Below are positions 23,239-34,849 of a stretch of DNA of 64,000 nucleotides, one piece after another (position 1 is the stretch's first letter; every line of letters begins with the position of its first letter). The notes under the pieces are model-generated. The model did not search any database, had not been told where the DNA came from, and was given only the letters and a program-made list of their open reading frames with translations. The DNA is from Liopterus haemorrhoidalis (Eukaryota; Arthropoda; Insecta; Coleoptera; Dytiscidae). Both the position numbers and the translations under genes were made by a program. Location of the stretch: positions 54,915,201-54,979,200 of the forward strand of contig OZ020616.1 in assembly GCA_963971575.1 (NCBI GenBank). Direction: 5' to 3'.

Positions 23239-24870
23239 CCTAAAAAAGAACAGATTTAACCTCCAATTTTATTTATATATGTAAATTTTCCACAACTTTG
23301 TAAATTTCACTTAGAAGATAAAAGGTTGTTAAATGATGCTTGTTGTTACGTTTCACAGATTAGTTCACTGACTGTAGTTTCGGCTCACCGTAAATTTGAG
23401 AATTGCCAGAGCCGAAACTGCACTCAAAAAAAAAAAAAAAAAACAGTGAGATATAACAAAAAGGTCTAATTAAACAACCTTTTACCAATATTATTTTTTT
23501 CTCGTTTATGATCCACCTGACACGCATACTTCTTTTTGGTGTATAGAATTTCGTTTATCGGTGATTCTAAGGATCTTGCTTAATTTTACTTATCACAAGC
23601 AAGCCTGTGGCTGCCAGCAATAAATCGTTTGTGCTTGCCGTTGACCGCTCGCAAGTAGATAATAATTAAACTGTTAAAATAATTTGTGTAAAAAATATTT
23701 AGACAAATTACGGGCTCTGCTTAGCAACCGGCTATAAGCTGTACGGGCATTTCTGTGTGCGCTAAAAAATAGACGTAATCCTGTCTATATTACTCCTACA
23801 TGTACACAGATTGAAAATGTGGTCACAAAACTTGAAATCAAGAGATCTAGACTCATCTCGCGCTGGCGCGTCAATGATGATGATGACTTCTCTTTATTTT
23901 TCATATGAGAAATATAATTGTAAATATTACCTTTTATTATCACGACAGTAATAGTTTACTGAATTTATACAGTAATAAATGTCTTTAATAACAAAATACG
24001 TAAATAATACGCCAATATAATTAAAACCAAGATACAATTTGTAAAAATATATTTTAATGCGCAGTACAACCTAGTGGCTGTGCTTTTCGGGTCAGGTATG
24101 CGACAGTATTGACTAATATTTCTTCATTTTATTGAGTAACAAAATTATTTAATTTGAAGTGTAATCATTTTCAAAAACGCGTGAAAAAAACAGCACAGGA
24201 GGATCCCCCGAATATATTTTATGTATAAAATAATAATCGGCATATATTAAATGTAATTACTAACTTATGATCAAAAAGTCTTTCAGTCTCAGATGGCTTA
24301 TGTATTATAAATCGCAGATCTTCTTTTGTTAATTGAGTATTCATAATGCACGTGTCATTTGTCGAAAAAAAAATGAGATTTTCTTATATAAAACATAGCC
24401 GCCCGAAGAAAGGACATTTTGATCCACATGTTACATTGCAAATACGTATATGAATTATCAACAAGTGTTTTTTCACATATAATATTATTATTATTTATTT
24501 AAAATGCACTCTTGAGTGTAAACATACTCCTGAACAGTAGGACTGAATGAGTCGGTTTGAATGTTTTCAACTTTACAAATCATATTATACACTATGATAA
24601 AATTGGCAACGTCGCAAGGCCTGACAATGTCGATTGAACAACACTATTTTATACAGGTGATACTGAAAAAGCGGTTCCATATATTGGGTCTAATAATGTT
24701 TATTAAACATAGCGAATTTTTTTTTTGAGATTTTCTTACCCCTCTCAGTGTGCCCTGAGAGTTATAACTGGTAGATTCTATATCTGGCATATATACACGC
24801 GAAATCCTTTAAATAACGGTAGGTCTTAGGTCGCCTGTTGGATATCATTGGTCTGACCACGTCGGTTGTA
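23239..24870. other. AT-rich DNA with one hairpin
   Basis: agtttcggctc near 23378 faces gagccgaaact near 23409 (11-bp arms), beside an A-run. A GATGATGATGA tract near 23876 may be a decayed LINE tail. No gene was seen. Confidence 0.45.
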
Positions 24871-24871
24871 T

Positions 24872-24915
<44 letters not shown>

Positions 24916-25018
24916 TTATTTATTTTAAGACACTTCAGCTGCTTGGCTATTAGTGTCTGAAATTACTATGGTTACATGATTGATACATAATTAGTTTATT
25001 GATACATTAATTTTAAAC
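24871..25018 (-). mobile_element. 3' untranslated region and tail of the R1-like LINE
   Basis: Reading on the minus strand after the stop at 25019, about 100 bp of untranslated sequence ends in ttaaaataaataaataa and then an (AT)n run at 24876-24911. The run marks the 3' terminus of the retrotransposon. Confidence 0.65.
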
Positions 25019-25985
25019 TTATATTAGATGACGAATATTGGTTGCCTGTAAGAAGTTGAGTACGTTATTAGTCATTGTTGAGTCTAGTCTTAAGTTGTCT
25101 TTAAGGTCTTGTTGTAGATTGTAGTTTGTACGTAAGTTAGTGTAGAGTTGGCAGTTAATTAGTATGTGGTTAACGATGAGTTGTTCGTTGCATGTCTCAC
25201 ATAGTTTGTTGTCTAGTCTTGCCATGAGGTGTTCGTGTGTGTGTCTGGTGTGTCCGATTCTGAGTCTTGTCATTATTACTTGTTCTCTTCTGTTAGTGCC
25301 TGAGTTCCAGTTATGTACGTCGTCCTTAACTGTTCGTAGTTTGTTGTTGGTAGTTTCGCGCCACTTAGTCAGTCTGCTCGTGTGGAGTTTCGTCTTGATG
25401 ATCTGTCTTATGTAGGTTTTGTTGGAGGGTAGGTAGAGTATATCTTCGTGACAGGTGGAATCTCGGGCGGCTGTGTTGGCACGTTCGTTGCCTTTTATGC
25501 CAATGTGGGCAGGAACCGAGATGAGGTGGAATGTCTGCGTTGGTTCCGCTGTCATCTGGTGTACTTGGTTTTGAATCTGTTGTATAACCGTTTCTTTTGA
25601 GTAGGTGTTGCTGAGGGCTTGCAGTACACTGAGAGAGTCAGTGCAGACGGCTATGTTTCGGTAGGTGGTATCTGATGCCATTACGAGTGCTTTCAGAATT
25701 GCTAGAGCTTCTGCTTCGAACACACTACTGGTTGTTGGTAACTGGTACGTTTTACTCTCTTCGTTATTTACAGTAGCTATAGTACAGTTGTTGTCAGTTT
25801 TTCACTCATCTGTATAATAAAACAGTTGGCGCTGAAGTTCCACAAACTTGGTTTTTAATATTGTTGATTCTGATTTTGTATATTTAGTTAGACCTGTGTG
25901 TGTGATTATTTTCCCAAAAACCCAGGGTGGGGTATGATGGAAGGTGGTTGGTTGTATTGGAGGTGCAAATTATAATACAAGGATA
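25019..25985 (-). pseudogene. R1-like LINE ORF2 tail with RNase H domain
   Basis: RNase H domains in such LINEs remove RNA during copying. The minus frame can be followed from FAPPIQPTTFHHTPPWVFG (about 25975) through YYTDE (first RNase H aspartate), an in-frame TGA, then VFEAEALAILKAL (glutamate), VCTDSLSVLQAL (aspartate) and PAHIGIKGNERANTAA. The last catalytic position, normally D, is N here. The cysteine-histidine tail motif CETCNEQLIVNHILINC follows MTRLRIGHTRHTHEHLM. The N-terminal endonuclease and reverse transcriptase are absent. One stop and the D-to-N change make it inactive. Confidence 0.8.
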
Positions 25986-26059
25986 GGTTTAGGTGTTGAA
26001 CCACGACGTTTTATCATATAAGACTCTGTTGAATTGCCTCTTATAATTATAATTTTAGC

Positions 26060-26126
26060 TTTTTAGGGTTTTGTAGGTATGACCAAAAAACCCTTATACC
26101 GTCATTTTGTCGTCTGTCTGTCTGCC

Positions 26127-26157
<31 letters not shown>

Positions 26158-26935
26158 AATGCTTATACAACTCTTTGACCCGCATATAGGAAAAATACTA
26201 AAACATCTAAAAAACATACCCCCCTAAAAATATAAACAAATATGTGCTCATCGAAAACAAAAATATTTTTTTTAAATTATGAGTAGGATATCAAAGGAAA
26301 GCCCTTGGTACGAGGATTAACGATCAAATTTTTATTTTTGCAAAATAAATTATTTTGATGCGATTTTCGCCAAAATTGTGCAAAAAAGTTTTTGTCCCAT
26401 ACCCTGTAGGCCAGATGGTTTAAACTAAAAATGTGAAAAAATTCTAAGTGATGTATATTGGTGTGAACCGGAATAGTACAACAGGAATTTTTGATCAGAT
26501 TATGTTTTCGGAAAATAACGCATTTTTTGTGTTTTTTTGGTTGACGATGCATACATGTTATACTCTTATAACACACTAAGTTGATAAGCGTTTGCTGGTC
26601 TAGTGGCTCAGTTGCGCGACAACTACACAGGATCGTTATTCACTACACAGGTTCGTTCCTGGCTTGTGGATTCAATTTTATTTTTTGTTTTTTTTTTCGT
26701 ATTTATTTTGTTTAAATTAATTTGTTAAAATTCTAGTTATATTTTAGCACATTTTGAATTGAATTTGTTTTTAAAGCTCTGAGATTAACAGACGATAAAT
26801 TATTTTAAAAAGATCGTTCATTTGGCCGTGGTTACTACAAAGCAAAATTTGTCCTACACACTCAGCATGCCGCCTTCACTTATTATATACCTGCGAAACC
26901 CTGCAATGTGTGAAAATTCACACTTCACATCAATT
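26060..26935 (+). mobile_element. Helentron-like element family 1, copy E
   Basis: A complete copy. AGGGTTTTGTAGG lies at 26065-26077, a (GTCT)n tract at about 26107-26157, then the core, a tRNA-like module, CCTGCGAAACCCT (26890-26902) and the hairpin GTGTGAAAATTCACAC (26908-26923). The usual tagccaaacggctaa block just after the microsatellite is missing. The 3' region is the B/H type (acacactcagcatgccgcc). Confidence 0.8.
26594..26670 (+). other. tRNA-like module in Helentron-like copy E
   Basis: tctagtggctcagttgcg is a good A-box-like tract, and ggttcgttcctgg, 49 bases after its tagtgg, is a good B box. The direct repeat actacacagg(a/t)tcgtt splits the middle, as if the anticodon region had been duplicated. 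Confidence 0.5.
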
Positions 26936-28049
26936 TTTTTAAATTGGGATACAATTCAGATAAATTGTTCCTGTAAATATATTCTAAAATTTTTAAATTG
27001 TATTTCTAGGCGACAATAAGTCCAAATCATTTCATATTTTGTTAAAGGAAAACTGCAACTATGAAAAAACCGATTTAGTCATTTTATAAATAAAAAACTC
27101 GGGTCGTGCAAGGCCTTACGATGTGCGGGGCCTTGTGTCCGCACCGCCCTCTGGCCGGTCCTGTATGCCTGTATAGATACCACACAAAATCTAGTGACAC
27201 GAATTGATTGGTAGAAGATCGCATCAAGTTCTTTGGATCGTAATTGTAATATTTAATTATTTCTTTAATTTTACTTTGTGTCCAAATTTCCATGAGTGGT
27301 GTTGCATATTTAATGTTGATGTTCCATGAATGTTTCCATGAATGTAATTAGCAGTTATATTTTAATTTTATTCAACATTTTACTTCAGTCGCGATGTAAA
27401 GAACCGTGTTTGTTATATTCATGCGAGATAAGTGTTACATATAAAGAACATACACAATGACTCGCTGTACTGTAAAACGTTTTTAAGAGCATTTTTTAAG
27501 ACCATACTACTTGTATGTTGCATAGAAATTTCTAGAAAACAACGTCATAAACGTGGCTAAAGTTTAGTAATGAGACTTTTACAGTTTCCTTACAAAATTT
27601 TACTACATAATTTTTCTTAAGAAATTATTTTTCTTAAACAAATCACAACTTTTTAAATTATGCAACATGTGTGTCTTCAAGTAAATATATGGACAAAATT
27701 TTACCTACAAGATTAAATAAATGTGGTTACAATAAAAAATATGGCGAAGTTGGTTGTGATCTATATTAAACTATTTAAATTTTGCATTAATTAATAAACA
27801 ATTAAACAATAAATACCTCCTGTCAATACACTTATATCACAGTTAAACCACAGTTAACTGTTCCAGGTACATCCCTGTGTAGTCCAGAAAGGTCTAAATT
27901 ATTGATTAACTAAATCACTCAGTCACCGTACTGAATTCCACTAACTCAGTATCTCCACTAGACAAGTGATTAAACTCAAGAGTTTAATCACTTGTCTAAC
28001 TTATTGACGACCTTGACGACATTGATATCCTGTTGAACTGATGCAATCT
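26936..28049. other. AT-rich DNA with one perfect hairpin
   Basis: A GC-rich patch at 27105-27165 (ggggccttgtgtccgcaccg) may be a hAT relic. Apart from the hairpin at 27960-27997, nothing else was recognised. Confidence 0.45.
27960..27997. repeat. Perfect 18-bp hairpin with 2-base loop
   Basis: agacaagtgattaaactc is followed after aa by its exact reverse complement. Confidence 0.97.
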
Positions 28050-28254
28050 AATGTGGTAAAAAAAAAACTTTTGTCCCCCACTCTATTTCCCAGAGGAGTT
28101 GATCTAAAAATCTGAAAAAAATGTCAAAATGTACATTGATGGGAACCGGAATAGATCAACAGAGATTTTTGGTGAGAGTTTTTCGAAAAATATTGAATTT
28201 CATTGAAAGAGTCATTCAGAAGTCATTGAAAATAAAAAATTATTTATTTTATTT

Positions 28255-28330
28255 GCCGACTGGCGTAGCGTAGTGGTAACACATGTGCTCTGCGTTGCTA
28301 AGGTCTCGGATTGAAATCCCGTTCAGGCAT
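28255..28330 (+). other. tRNA-like module in Helentron-like copy F
   Basis: tagcgtagtggtaacac is a strong A-box-like tract. 42 bases on is ggattgaaatcc, a B-box-like tract. It is the copy most like an ordinary tRNA in spacing, but acceptor-stem pairing was not confirmed. Confidence 0.5.
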
Positions 28331-29135
28331 GGAATTTTTTGAAAATAAGAATTGTCCTGGCTAATTACCGAAGCAGCGAAGGTCATAAAAAATAAATAAT
28401 TATTTATTATAAATTTATTGTGTGGTATCAAAAGAACTTGGTATAAAACATAGATTAAGGAACGAAAGGTGTTTTTTAAGTTTATTTCTACACGATTTTT
28501 GCTAAAAATGTGCTAAAAAAGAACATGTCCCACACCTCAGAACCTAGGAGGGTTAATCTCAACATCTTTTAAAAAAACTGAGTAATGCACATTAATGTGA
28601 ACCGGAATTTTAGCACATTTTTAGCTAAAATTTGCTAAAAAAGTTCTTGTCCCTCAGCCTTTAACCCAAAGGGTCAAATTAAAAATCCAAAATTTTGATG
28701 TACATCTGAGCCGGAAACGTACGAGAGGACTTTTTGATCAGATTGTGTTTTTGGAAAATATTGCAGTATTTCTATTTTTGACAATTTTTTTTTTATTATT
28801 TTAACTCATGGCTAAATTATGGTTAGTAATAAGAATTTGGCTAATGTAGTATATACCTGTTTTTGAAATTAAAAATATATTTAAAAAATTCAATAGCTGA
28901 GAACCGAGTTCATGTGTGTAAGAGACCTACAGACGGAGCCTACTGTTATACGCCATAATTCAACCTATTGTTTGAATTAGTTTAGTTTTTTTTTAAGTTA
29001 TCAAAGAAGAATTAATCATTTTTAGTTGTAAAATACTTATAAATCAAATAACATATTGTTAGTGAGAAATATATTTTTGAAATTGAAAAAAATGAAGCTA
29101 TTTATCAATATATTACGTAAAATTTTTACTGACCT

Positions 29136-29203
29136 GTCTGGAACAATGCAATCGTTTGTTACGTCGTGTGACGTAAGTGTGTTCATTCGCCAACACTAGT
29201 ATA
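29136..29203. mobile_element. Half copy of the foldback MITE
   Basis: Contains cgtttgttacgtcgtgtgac and ends in actagtata, the right arm of the element at 11184-11309. The left arm is missing. Confidence 0.7.
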
Positions 29204-29323
29204 CCTAGTTTTTAGGTGCACACTACTTTATTTTTCCCCCACATTAGCCCAATTAACCGGAGAATAACATTCACCGATATATAATTGACAGAGGAGTCCG
29301 TGTATTCTCGGTGAAACATATTT

Positions 29324-29548
29324 AATAAAAGATTAATAAATAAAACACTCGGTAAGTTTCACAAATATGAGTTTAATGTTACTCTATACGTATTTCGGCA
29401 GTGACGCCATCTACAGGAGTTCAAATTACAAACTGTAATTTTGTAATTTGAACTCCTGTAGATGGCGTCACTGCCGAAATACGTATAGAGTAACATTAAA
29501 CTCATATTTGTGAAACTTACCGAGTGTTTTATTTATTAATCTTTTATT
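29324..29548. repeat. 225-bp palindrome, 107-bp perfect arms
   Basis: Arms 29324-29430 and 29442-29548 are exact reverse complements around an 11-base centre (aactgtaattt). The block is flanked by a direct repeat, ttcaccgatatat (about 29270-29282 and 29546-29558). Identical arms mean either very recent formation by a fold-back copy or gene conversion between arms. Confidence 0.97.
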
Positions 29549-29855
29549 CACCGATATATTTCTTATTAAATTAATGAAGACTTAGATACGAAGAAAATGC
29601 AGAAAAATTTCTGGGTGTTTTTAATTTAAATTGAATTTTAATGAAATTTTTGCAAATAATTTAAATTTAGTTTAAAAAGTTTAAATGGAAGATCTTAGTA
29701 CTCAAATAAGGAATAAAAACAATTATCAAAAACGGTTGATTTTGATGTGATTATAGAAAAAAATATTCGTAGACATCCAGCATTCTGTTGGTTTCTTACA
29801 CTCATTAAATACAAAACCCTGAAATGTGTGAAAATTCACACTTCACATCAATTTT

Positions 29856-30381
29856 TTATTCAATCTCTTTCACGTTTCGAAACTATTATATATGCGTTGA
29901 CGTGTTAAACTTTTAACGAACCGTTTTATAAAATTAAAAGCATTCTATTTCCCGATAGCTTGAAAATGTAGCAAGTGAATTTCTGATAAAACAAAATTGA
30001 ATGTTGTCCACAGTGACCGAACATCGGATTTAATTAAGTTGACTATCAAATGACGCGGTTCTGAATACATGAACGAATCTATCGTACATGAAAAAGGTCG
30101 CAACTAACCGTTGGCAACATTCGATGTTGTAAATCATCAAACTCCGCATTCAATCGTTATCGATAGAATATTATACCAAATTACCTAACTTAGCATAAGT
30201 TTCAGATTAATTTACACCAAAATAAGGCTGAAAATAAAAGTAATTACATGAAATATGGATCATTTACGAGAAGATCGTGGTTAAGAACCTATATAACAAA
30301 AAATTACTTTCAGAATATATTAGGTCGTCAAGGATGAAATTTGTAGAACAAAAGGCAAAGTTAGTTGATAACTTACAAATA
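29856..30381. other. AT-rich DNA, nothing recognised
   Basis: No structure found before the DD41D element. Confidence 0.5.
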
Positions 30382-31695
30382 CAAGGTGTCTCAAAAGAAA
30401 TTTTATATTTATTTAGCTTACTGCGTGAACGCAACGTATCCGAGGGGCGCGGGGGTTATGTCAATCGGTAGCCTGGCTCTTAGGAATTCAGTCGCTATGG
30501 AGCGTTTCTCGGGAGCAGACCGCGCGTCATTCGTGCTAGAGTTTTACAAAAACGGTGATTCGGCGACTGTAGCGCGTAGAAAATTCTGCAGTATTCGAGG
30601 TTTTCGCCACTTAAATGATGCGCCAAGTATTCCTCTCATTCGAAATTGGCTTAAAAAGTTTGAAGAGACTGGTACAACGCTGGATAAATCAAAATCCGGG
30701 CGACCTAGGCATCAAGAACGGTAGAAAACGTGGAGAATGTTAATCAGTCTGTTCGTGACGACCCGAACCTTTCAATTCGGAAGCGCGCAAGTGCTTTAAA
30801 TGTGCATAGATCATCATTACATCGCATTATGCACAAAGACCTAAAGCTGCACCCCTACAAAATTCAATTGGTGCAAGAATTAAAGCCCCAAGATGCCAGT
30901 CAGTCAGAGGCTTAATTTCGTAAATCAGGTGATTGAGCGATTTTCAACGTTTACCAACATTTTGTTTTCGGATGAAGCTCATTTTCATCTTAATGGCCAC
31001 GTAAATAAGCAGAACTGCCGCTACTGGAGTGCAACGAATCCGAAACGCAAACATCAGAAACCCTTACATTCGCCTAAAGTGACCGTATGGGCTGCGATGT
31101 CGGCGCGAGGAATTATCGGCCCTTACTTTTTTGAAGACGAAAGGGGGCGTGCAGTTACAGTGAATTCAGAGCGTTATGTGGAGATGTTAGACAACTTCTT
31201 GGTACCTGAACTGCAAAACTTTCCTGGCTATAACCAAAGAACATGGTTCCAACAGGACGGAGCAACTTCACACACGTCCAATATGTCTCTGCCACGTGTT
31301 CGTGAAATTTTCTCAGGCAAATTGATCTCCCGGAGAGGTGACATAAATTGGCCTCCACGCAGTCCAGATTTAACCCCTATGGACTTTTGCCTATGGAGTT
31401 ATCTTAAATCTAAAGTATACGCCAATAAACCGACTTCACTGGCGCATTTGAAAGAAAATATCCGTCACGAAATGGCAGCCATCCCTGAGTCCACCTGCCG
31501 AGACGTCATAAGTAATTTTACTGTTCGATTAAATGAGTGCCGAGAACGCGAGGGTCTGTATTTAGACGATATTATTTTTAAGAAATAAATCCCCAAAAAG
31601 TGTATTTTAATAATTAATAAACATTTTTTCTATATACGGCTTACTTTTTTTTTTAATCGATCCACTAAATATAAAATTTCTTTTGAGACACCTTG
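30382..31695 (+). mobile_element. DD41D mariner-group transposon, copy 2
   Basis: Same 30-bp inverted termini as copy 1, with TA at 30380-30381 and 31696-31697. Length 1,314 bp. The right TA directly adjoins the rearranged mariner at 31700-32600. Confidence 0.95.
30497..31588 (+). pseudogene. DD41D transposase with two compensating frameshifts
   Basis: The start ATG (MERFSGADRA) is at 30497. One base is missing next to 30709 (cctaggcatcaag where the other copies have cctaggtcatcaag). Four bases (cagt) are duplicated at about 30897-30904. The two changes sum to +3, so the frame is wrong only between them, across the second helix-turn-helix, and is restored for the whole catalytic half. The three aspartates are present in the DD41D spacing. 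Unlike copy 1, it has no nonsense change at QELKPQ. Confidence 0.93.
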
Positions 31696-31699
31696 TATA

Positions 31700-32600
31700 A
31701 TGAATTATTTTATTCATCAAAGTATGCACCCATATTGTCTATACAGTTTTGCCATTTAAGTGGCAGGTTGTTCAGGCCAGTGATATAAAACTCTGGCGAA
31801 CGAGAGTCAATGAATTCCTGGAAGGTCAGTTTTACAGCATTGTCGGAATTAAACTGTTTTCCTATTAAAAAGTTGTCCAAATTGCGAAAGAAGTGGTAGT
31901 CAGTGGGGGCTAGGTCTGGTGAGTATGGATGATGATGAAGAAGTTCCAAATCCAATTCCTGTAGTTTTGCCGCAGTCATTTGTGCAGTGTGGTCTAGCGA
32001 TATCATGCAATAAGATAGGAGTCGATCTGTTGACCAATCTAGGCTATTTTTCTTTAAGTTTTTGCATCATTCCGTCCAGTTCGTTGCAGTATATTTCTGC
32101 TGTGATCTACGAGCCATGTTTTGTTTTTTTTTTTTTTTTTTTGTCTTTAAGTTACCTGTACGAAATTTGCCTGAAGAAGTGGTAGTCAGTGGGGGCTAGG
32201 TCTGGTGAGTATGGAGAATGATGAAGAAGTTCCAACTCCAATTCCTGTAGTTTTGCCACAGTCATTTGTGCAGTGTGTGGTCTAGCGTTATCATGCAATA
32301 AGATAGGAGTCAATCTGTTGACCAATCTAGGCTGTTTTTCTTTAAGTTTTTGCGTCATTTCGTCCAGTTGGTTGCAGTATATTTCTGCTGTGATCGATGA
32401 GCCAGGTTTTTTTTTTTGTTTTTGAGTTACCAGTACGAAATTTGGCGAACCAGTTTGATATTGTCTGCTGCGTAGTAACACTAGAGCCAAATACACTATT
32501 AATGTTTTGCGCGGTCTGCGATGCAATAGTTCTAAGTAAGAACTCATACTTCATAATAGTGCGAATTTCCGACTGTTCCAATACAAAATTTACGTACATA
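31700..32600 (-). pseudogene. Mariner transposase (D34D), internally deleted and duplicated
   Basis: The N-terminal helix-turn-helix (MKYEFLLRTIASQTAQNINS, then ISNWFAKFRTGN) at about 32550-32430 runs straight into the late catalytic region (SSITAEIYCNQLDEMTQKL, LLHDNARPHTAQ, SPYSPDLAPTDYHFF). Roughly 150 residues with the first aspartate are deleted. The remaining pair of aspartates is 34 apart. The C-terminal part lies beyond a tandem duplication and ends near 31710 (WQNCIDNMGAYFDE). Its wording is closest to the Hsmar1/SETMAR kind of mariner. Confidence 0.8.
31891..32440. repeat. Tandem duplication, offset 286 bp, in the mariner
   Basis: aagtggtagtcagtgggggc begins at 31891 and again at 32177. 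Similarity runs through to a poly-T tract and gtacgaaattt in each unit. The units differ at several positions, so the duplication is not recent. Confidence 0.9.
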
Positions 32601-33171
32601 AATCATCGTTAAGTGTCAATTGTTTTCTTGTGATTTGTATTAAAATATTCTGTCTAAATTTTTTCTTTATCATAGTTTTTCTATTTAAAACTTTTTCAAT
32701 TTTATCTGCTAGTTTTTAAACATTGTTTTTGCAAAATGTTTATTCAAACCAAACAATAATATTTTTATTGAACGAGAGCAAAAATATGTACTTAGCGATT
32801 TGATATTTCAAAACATATTAAAAAATATTTCCTCCAGTCATATTTATGTTTGAACTATTATACGTATTTATTTTTTTCGTTTTTCTCTTTAATATTTTTA
32901 TAGAAATACAAAATGTTTTGTCACATTACATATATTTATGACAGCTGCATATTCTTATTTCAGATGAGATATGGTACCAACATAAAACTTGTTAGATTTG
33001 CATTATAGAAGTCATTTTATGACATGAGAAAGATAAATTATTTATTTCATAAATTCAGTTGTTTTGTGAAATTATTTTAGAAAATTCATCTCTTCTTGGG
33101 TCCTGCCAGTGGGTTTTCTTTTGGTATCATTGAGTATCTTGCTGCAGCGTTTCACTAGATCTCTCATTTAT
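32601..33171. other. AT-rich DNA, nothing firm
   Basis: A minus-strand frame at about 33075-33150 (RDLVKRCSKILND) might be a LINE scrap but is too short to assign. Confidence 0.4.
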
Positions 33172-34095
33172 CAATCAATCAATCAATCAATTTGCTTTTA
33201 TAACCCTTAGAAGGTTTTTGCTGCCTCCACAAACTTCTTCCATCTTCCGCAGTCACGCGCTAATCTTCTCTAGTTATTGGTATCGATTCTTTGCAGGTCT
33301 TTGTGCACATTGTCACCCATCTTATTCGAGGTCTTCGTCTTGGTCTTTTTGTACCTGGAACACTATCGAATACTCTTCTTATTGGCATGTTTTTGGGCAT
33401 TCTGATAACGTGTCCGATTCAACGTATTCTGGAACTTTCTGTAAGCCAATCACACCCGGTTCATTACAAAGGTAGCGCAGATCATTTCTTCTGATTCTCC
33501 ATATTCCATCCTCTTGGACAGGACCGAAATTTTTCTGTAGAATCTTGCGTTCAAATATTCTCAGCCGTCGTTCTTGTTCTTGTGTAAGTGTACAAGATTC
33601 ACTTTCGTATGGGTCGAAGAAAGGTCTTGTATAATCTAATTTTTGTGTGCCGGGATAGGAAACGTGATCTGAGCAGACAGTGGGCATAGTAGGCTTTATT
33701 TGCAGAAATGATTCATAAAGTTATTTCTTCCGTGATGTTGCTGTTGTTGTTCACGGTATTTCCGAGGTATTTGAAGTGTGTTACGGATTCTATCTGCAGT
33801 TCTGCGATTGCTGGTGGGCATTCGTTTTGAGGTGTTTTCGATGCCCTGAGGTACTATGTCTTTTCTGTGTTTATCACAAGCCCTTCTGCTTCTGCTGTTT
33901 CCTTTAGTAAGTTATACGATTCGACAAAGTTTCTTTCAGGTATGGTTATTATGAGGAGATCATCTGCATAGCCCAGCTCTTAGCTTCGGTTTCTAAATAA
34001 GTATTGGTCGTGTTAGATCGGATTTTTCCTCATGATGGTGTCTAGCACCATGTTGAAGAGCGTGATTAAAAGTCCGTCTCCTTATCTTAGGTGTC
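33172..34095 (-). pseudogene. RTE-like LINE fragment with YADD box and (TTGA)n tail
   Basis: On the minus strand the catalytic box GYADDLLIITIPE is at about 33975-33940. LVINTEKT and VTHFKYLGNTV follow, then the thumb (SCTLTQEQERRLRIFERKIL, GPVQEDGIWRIRRND) at 33610-33480. The tail (ARDCGRWKKFVEAAKTF) is near 33230. This is the order expected of the 3' half of an RTE reverse transcriptase. The element ends in a (TTGA)n run at about 33172-33191, a usual 3' end for such elements. Several stops and frameshifts, and the lack of a 5' half, make it a dead truncated copy. Confidence 0.75.
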
Positions 34096-34193
34096 TCATT
34101 TATGATTAATATATAATTCTTTTATTTTTCTAGTGTATTTATAATTCAAGAATTTCAATCCCTTTAGTTCTGTAAATTGTTTATTTATTTTTT

Positions 34194-34331
34194 ACTTGCC
34201 CGACCTTAATATATAAGGGGCAAGTATTGTAATCGCGAAAATTTTCGATGTCGAGATTTTGACTGATGACCACGTTTCATGGTCCAGGGAATCCAAAAAA
34301 CCTATTTTCGAAGTGCCGTCCGTATGTGTGT

Positions 34332-34374
<43 letters not shown>

Positions 34375-34709
34375 TGTGTGTGTCTGTGTGTCTGTGTGTA
34401 TACACGATAACTCAAAAACGGTTTAACTTAAAAAGTTCGTTCTGGTACAAAAAAATTCTTCTAATAATTGGGAAGACCCCTATTGTTTTTTATTAAAATC
34501 CGAAACCGGAAACGGAAGTTATTAAACATTAAAATTTTTAAAAAATCGTAACTAATTAACCAAGCCTTGGACAAAAAATTGTATAGGACATAATTTGATG
34601 TATTTTTGAAGATTTACCTAAATCTTTTTTTAAATTTAAATTTTTTTTTTTTATTATTATTTTTTTTATGGGAGGGCAAGTCTAGCGGAGGTCTTCCTTC
34701 GCCACTGGT
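34194..34709 (+). mobile_element. Helentron-like element family 3, copy 2
   Basis: It begins ACTTGCCCGACCTTAATATA, has an inverted GGGCAAG both just inside (near 34218) and near the other end (GGAGGGCAAG, 34672-34681), and carries a (TG)n tract at about 34322-34398. It ends in a stem-loop at 34685-34702 (gcggagg, tctt, ccttcgc) followed by cactgg. Copy 1 is at 18169-18640 on the other strand. No coding capacity. Confidence 0.6.
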
Positions 34710-34849
34710 TTTTAAATATGTTACGTAAGGCGAACATCTGTAATACGTCGAGTGTTTATAGCAAAAACACGTTTGTAGTGTTTCATTGTGCAGTCGTATG
34801 TAGGCGGCCACGAGTATTTCGATGAAATTTGCACTTATTGTATTTTTAA

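Larger units (their letters stand above)
28050..29855 (+). mobile_element. Divergent Helentron-like relative, copy F, with triplicated core
   Basis: The core motif (ttgtccc, a TTTAAACT-like block, then gaaccggaat) occurs three times in tandem: near 28070-28190, 28525-28610 and 28645-28760. A tRNA-like module follows the first. The family 3' end is present at 29811-29854 (ACAAAACCCTGAAATG with the hairpin GTGTGAAAATTCACAC at 29826-29841). No microsatellite or 5' start was found. Inside are the half foldback MITE (29136-29203) and the large palindrome (29324-29548), which look like later additions. Confidence 0.5.

Noticed and set aside
25164..25415. 83-codon plus-strand frame rich in Leu, Ser and Cys
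   Set aside because: It is the antisense shadow of the RNase H LINE frame at 25019-25985.
28255..28330. Candidate functional tRNA gene
   Set aside because: A-box and B-box spacing fit, but I could not close an acceptor stem and the segment lies inside a repeated element, so it is called tRNA-like only.
34266..34496. Frame with Cys-Val repeats
   Set aside because: It is a (TG)n tract in the family 3 element.
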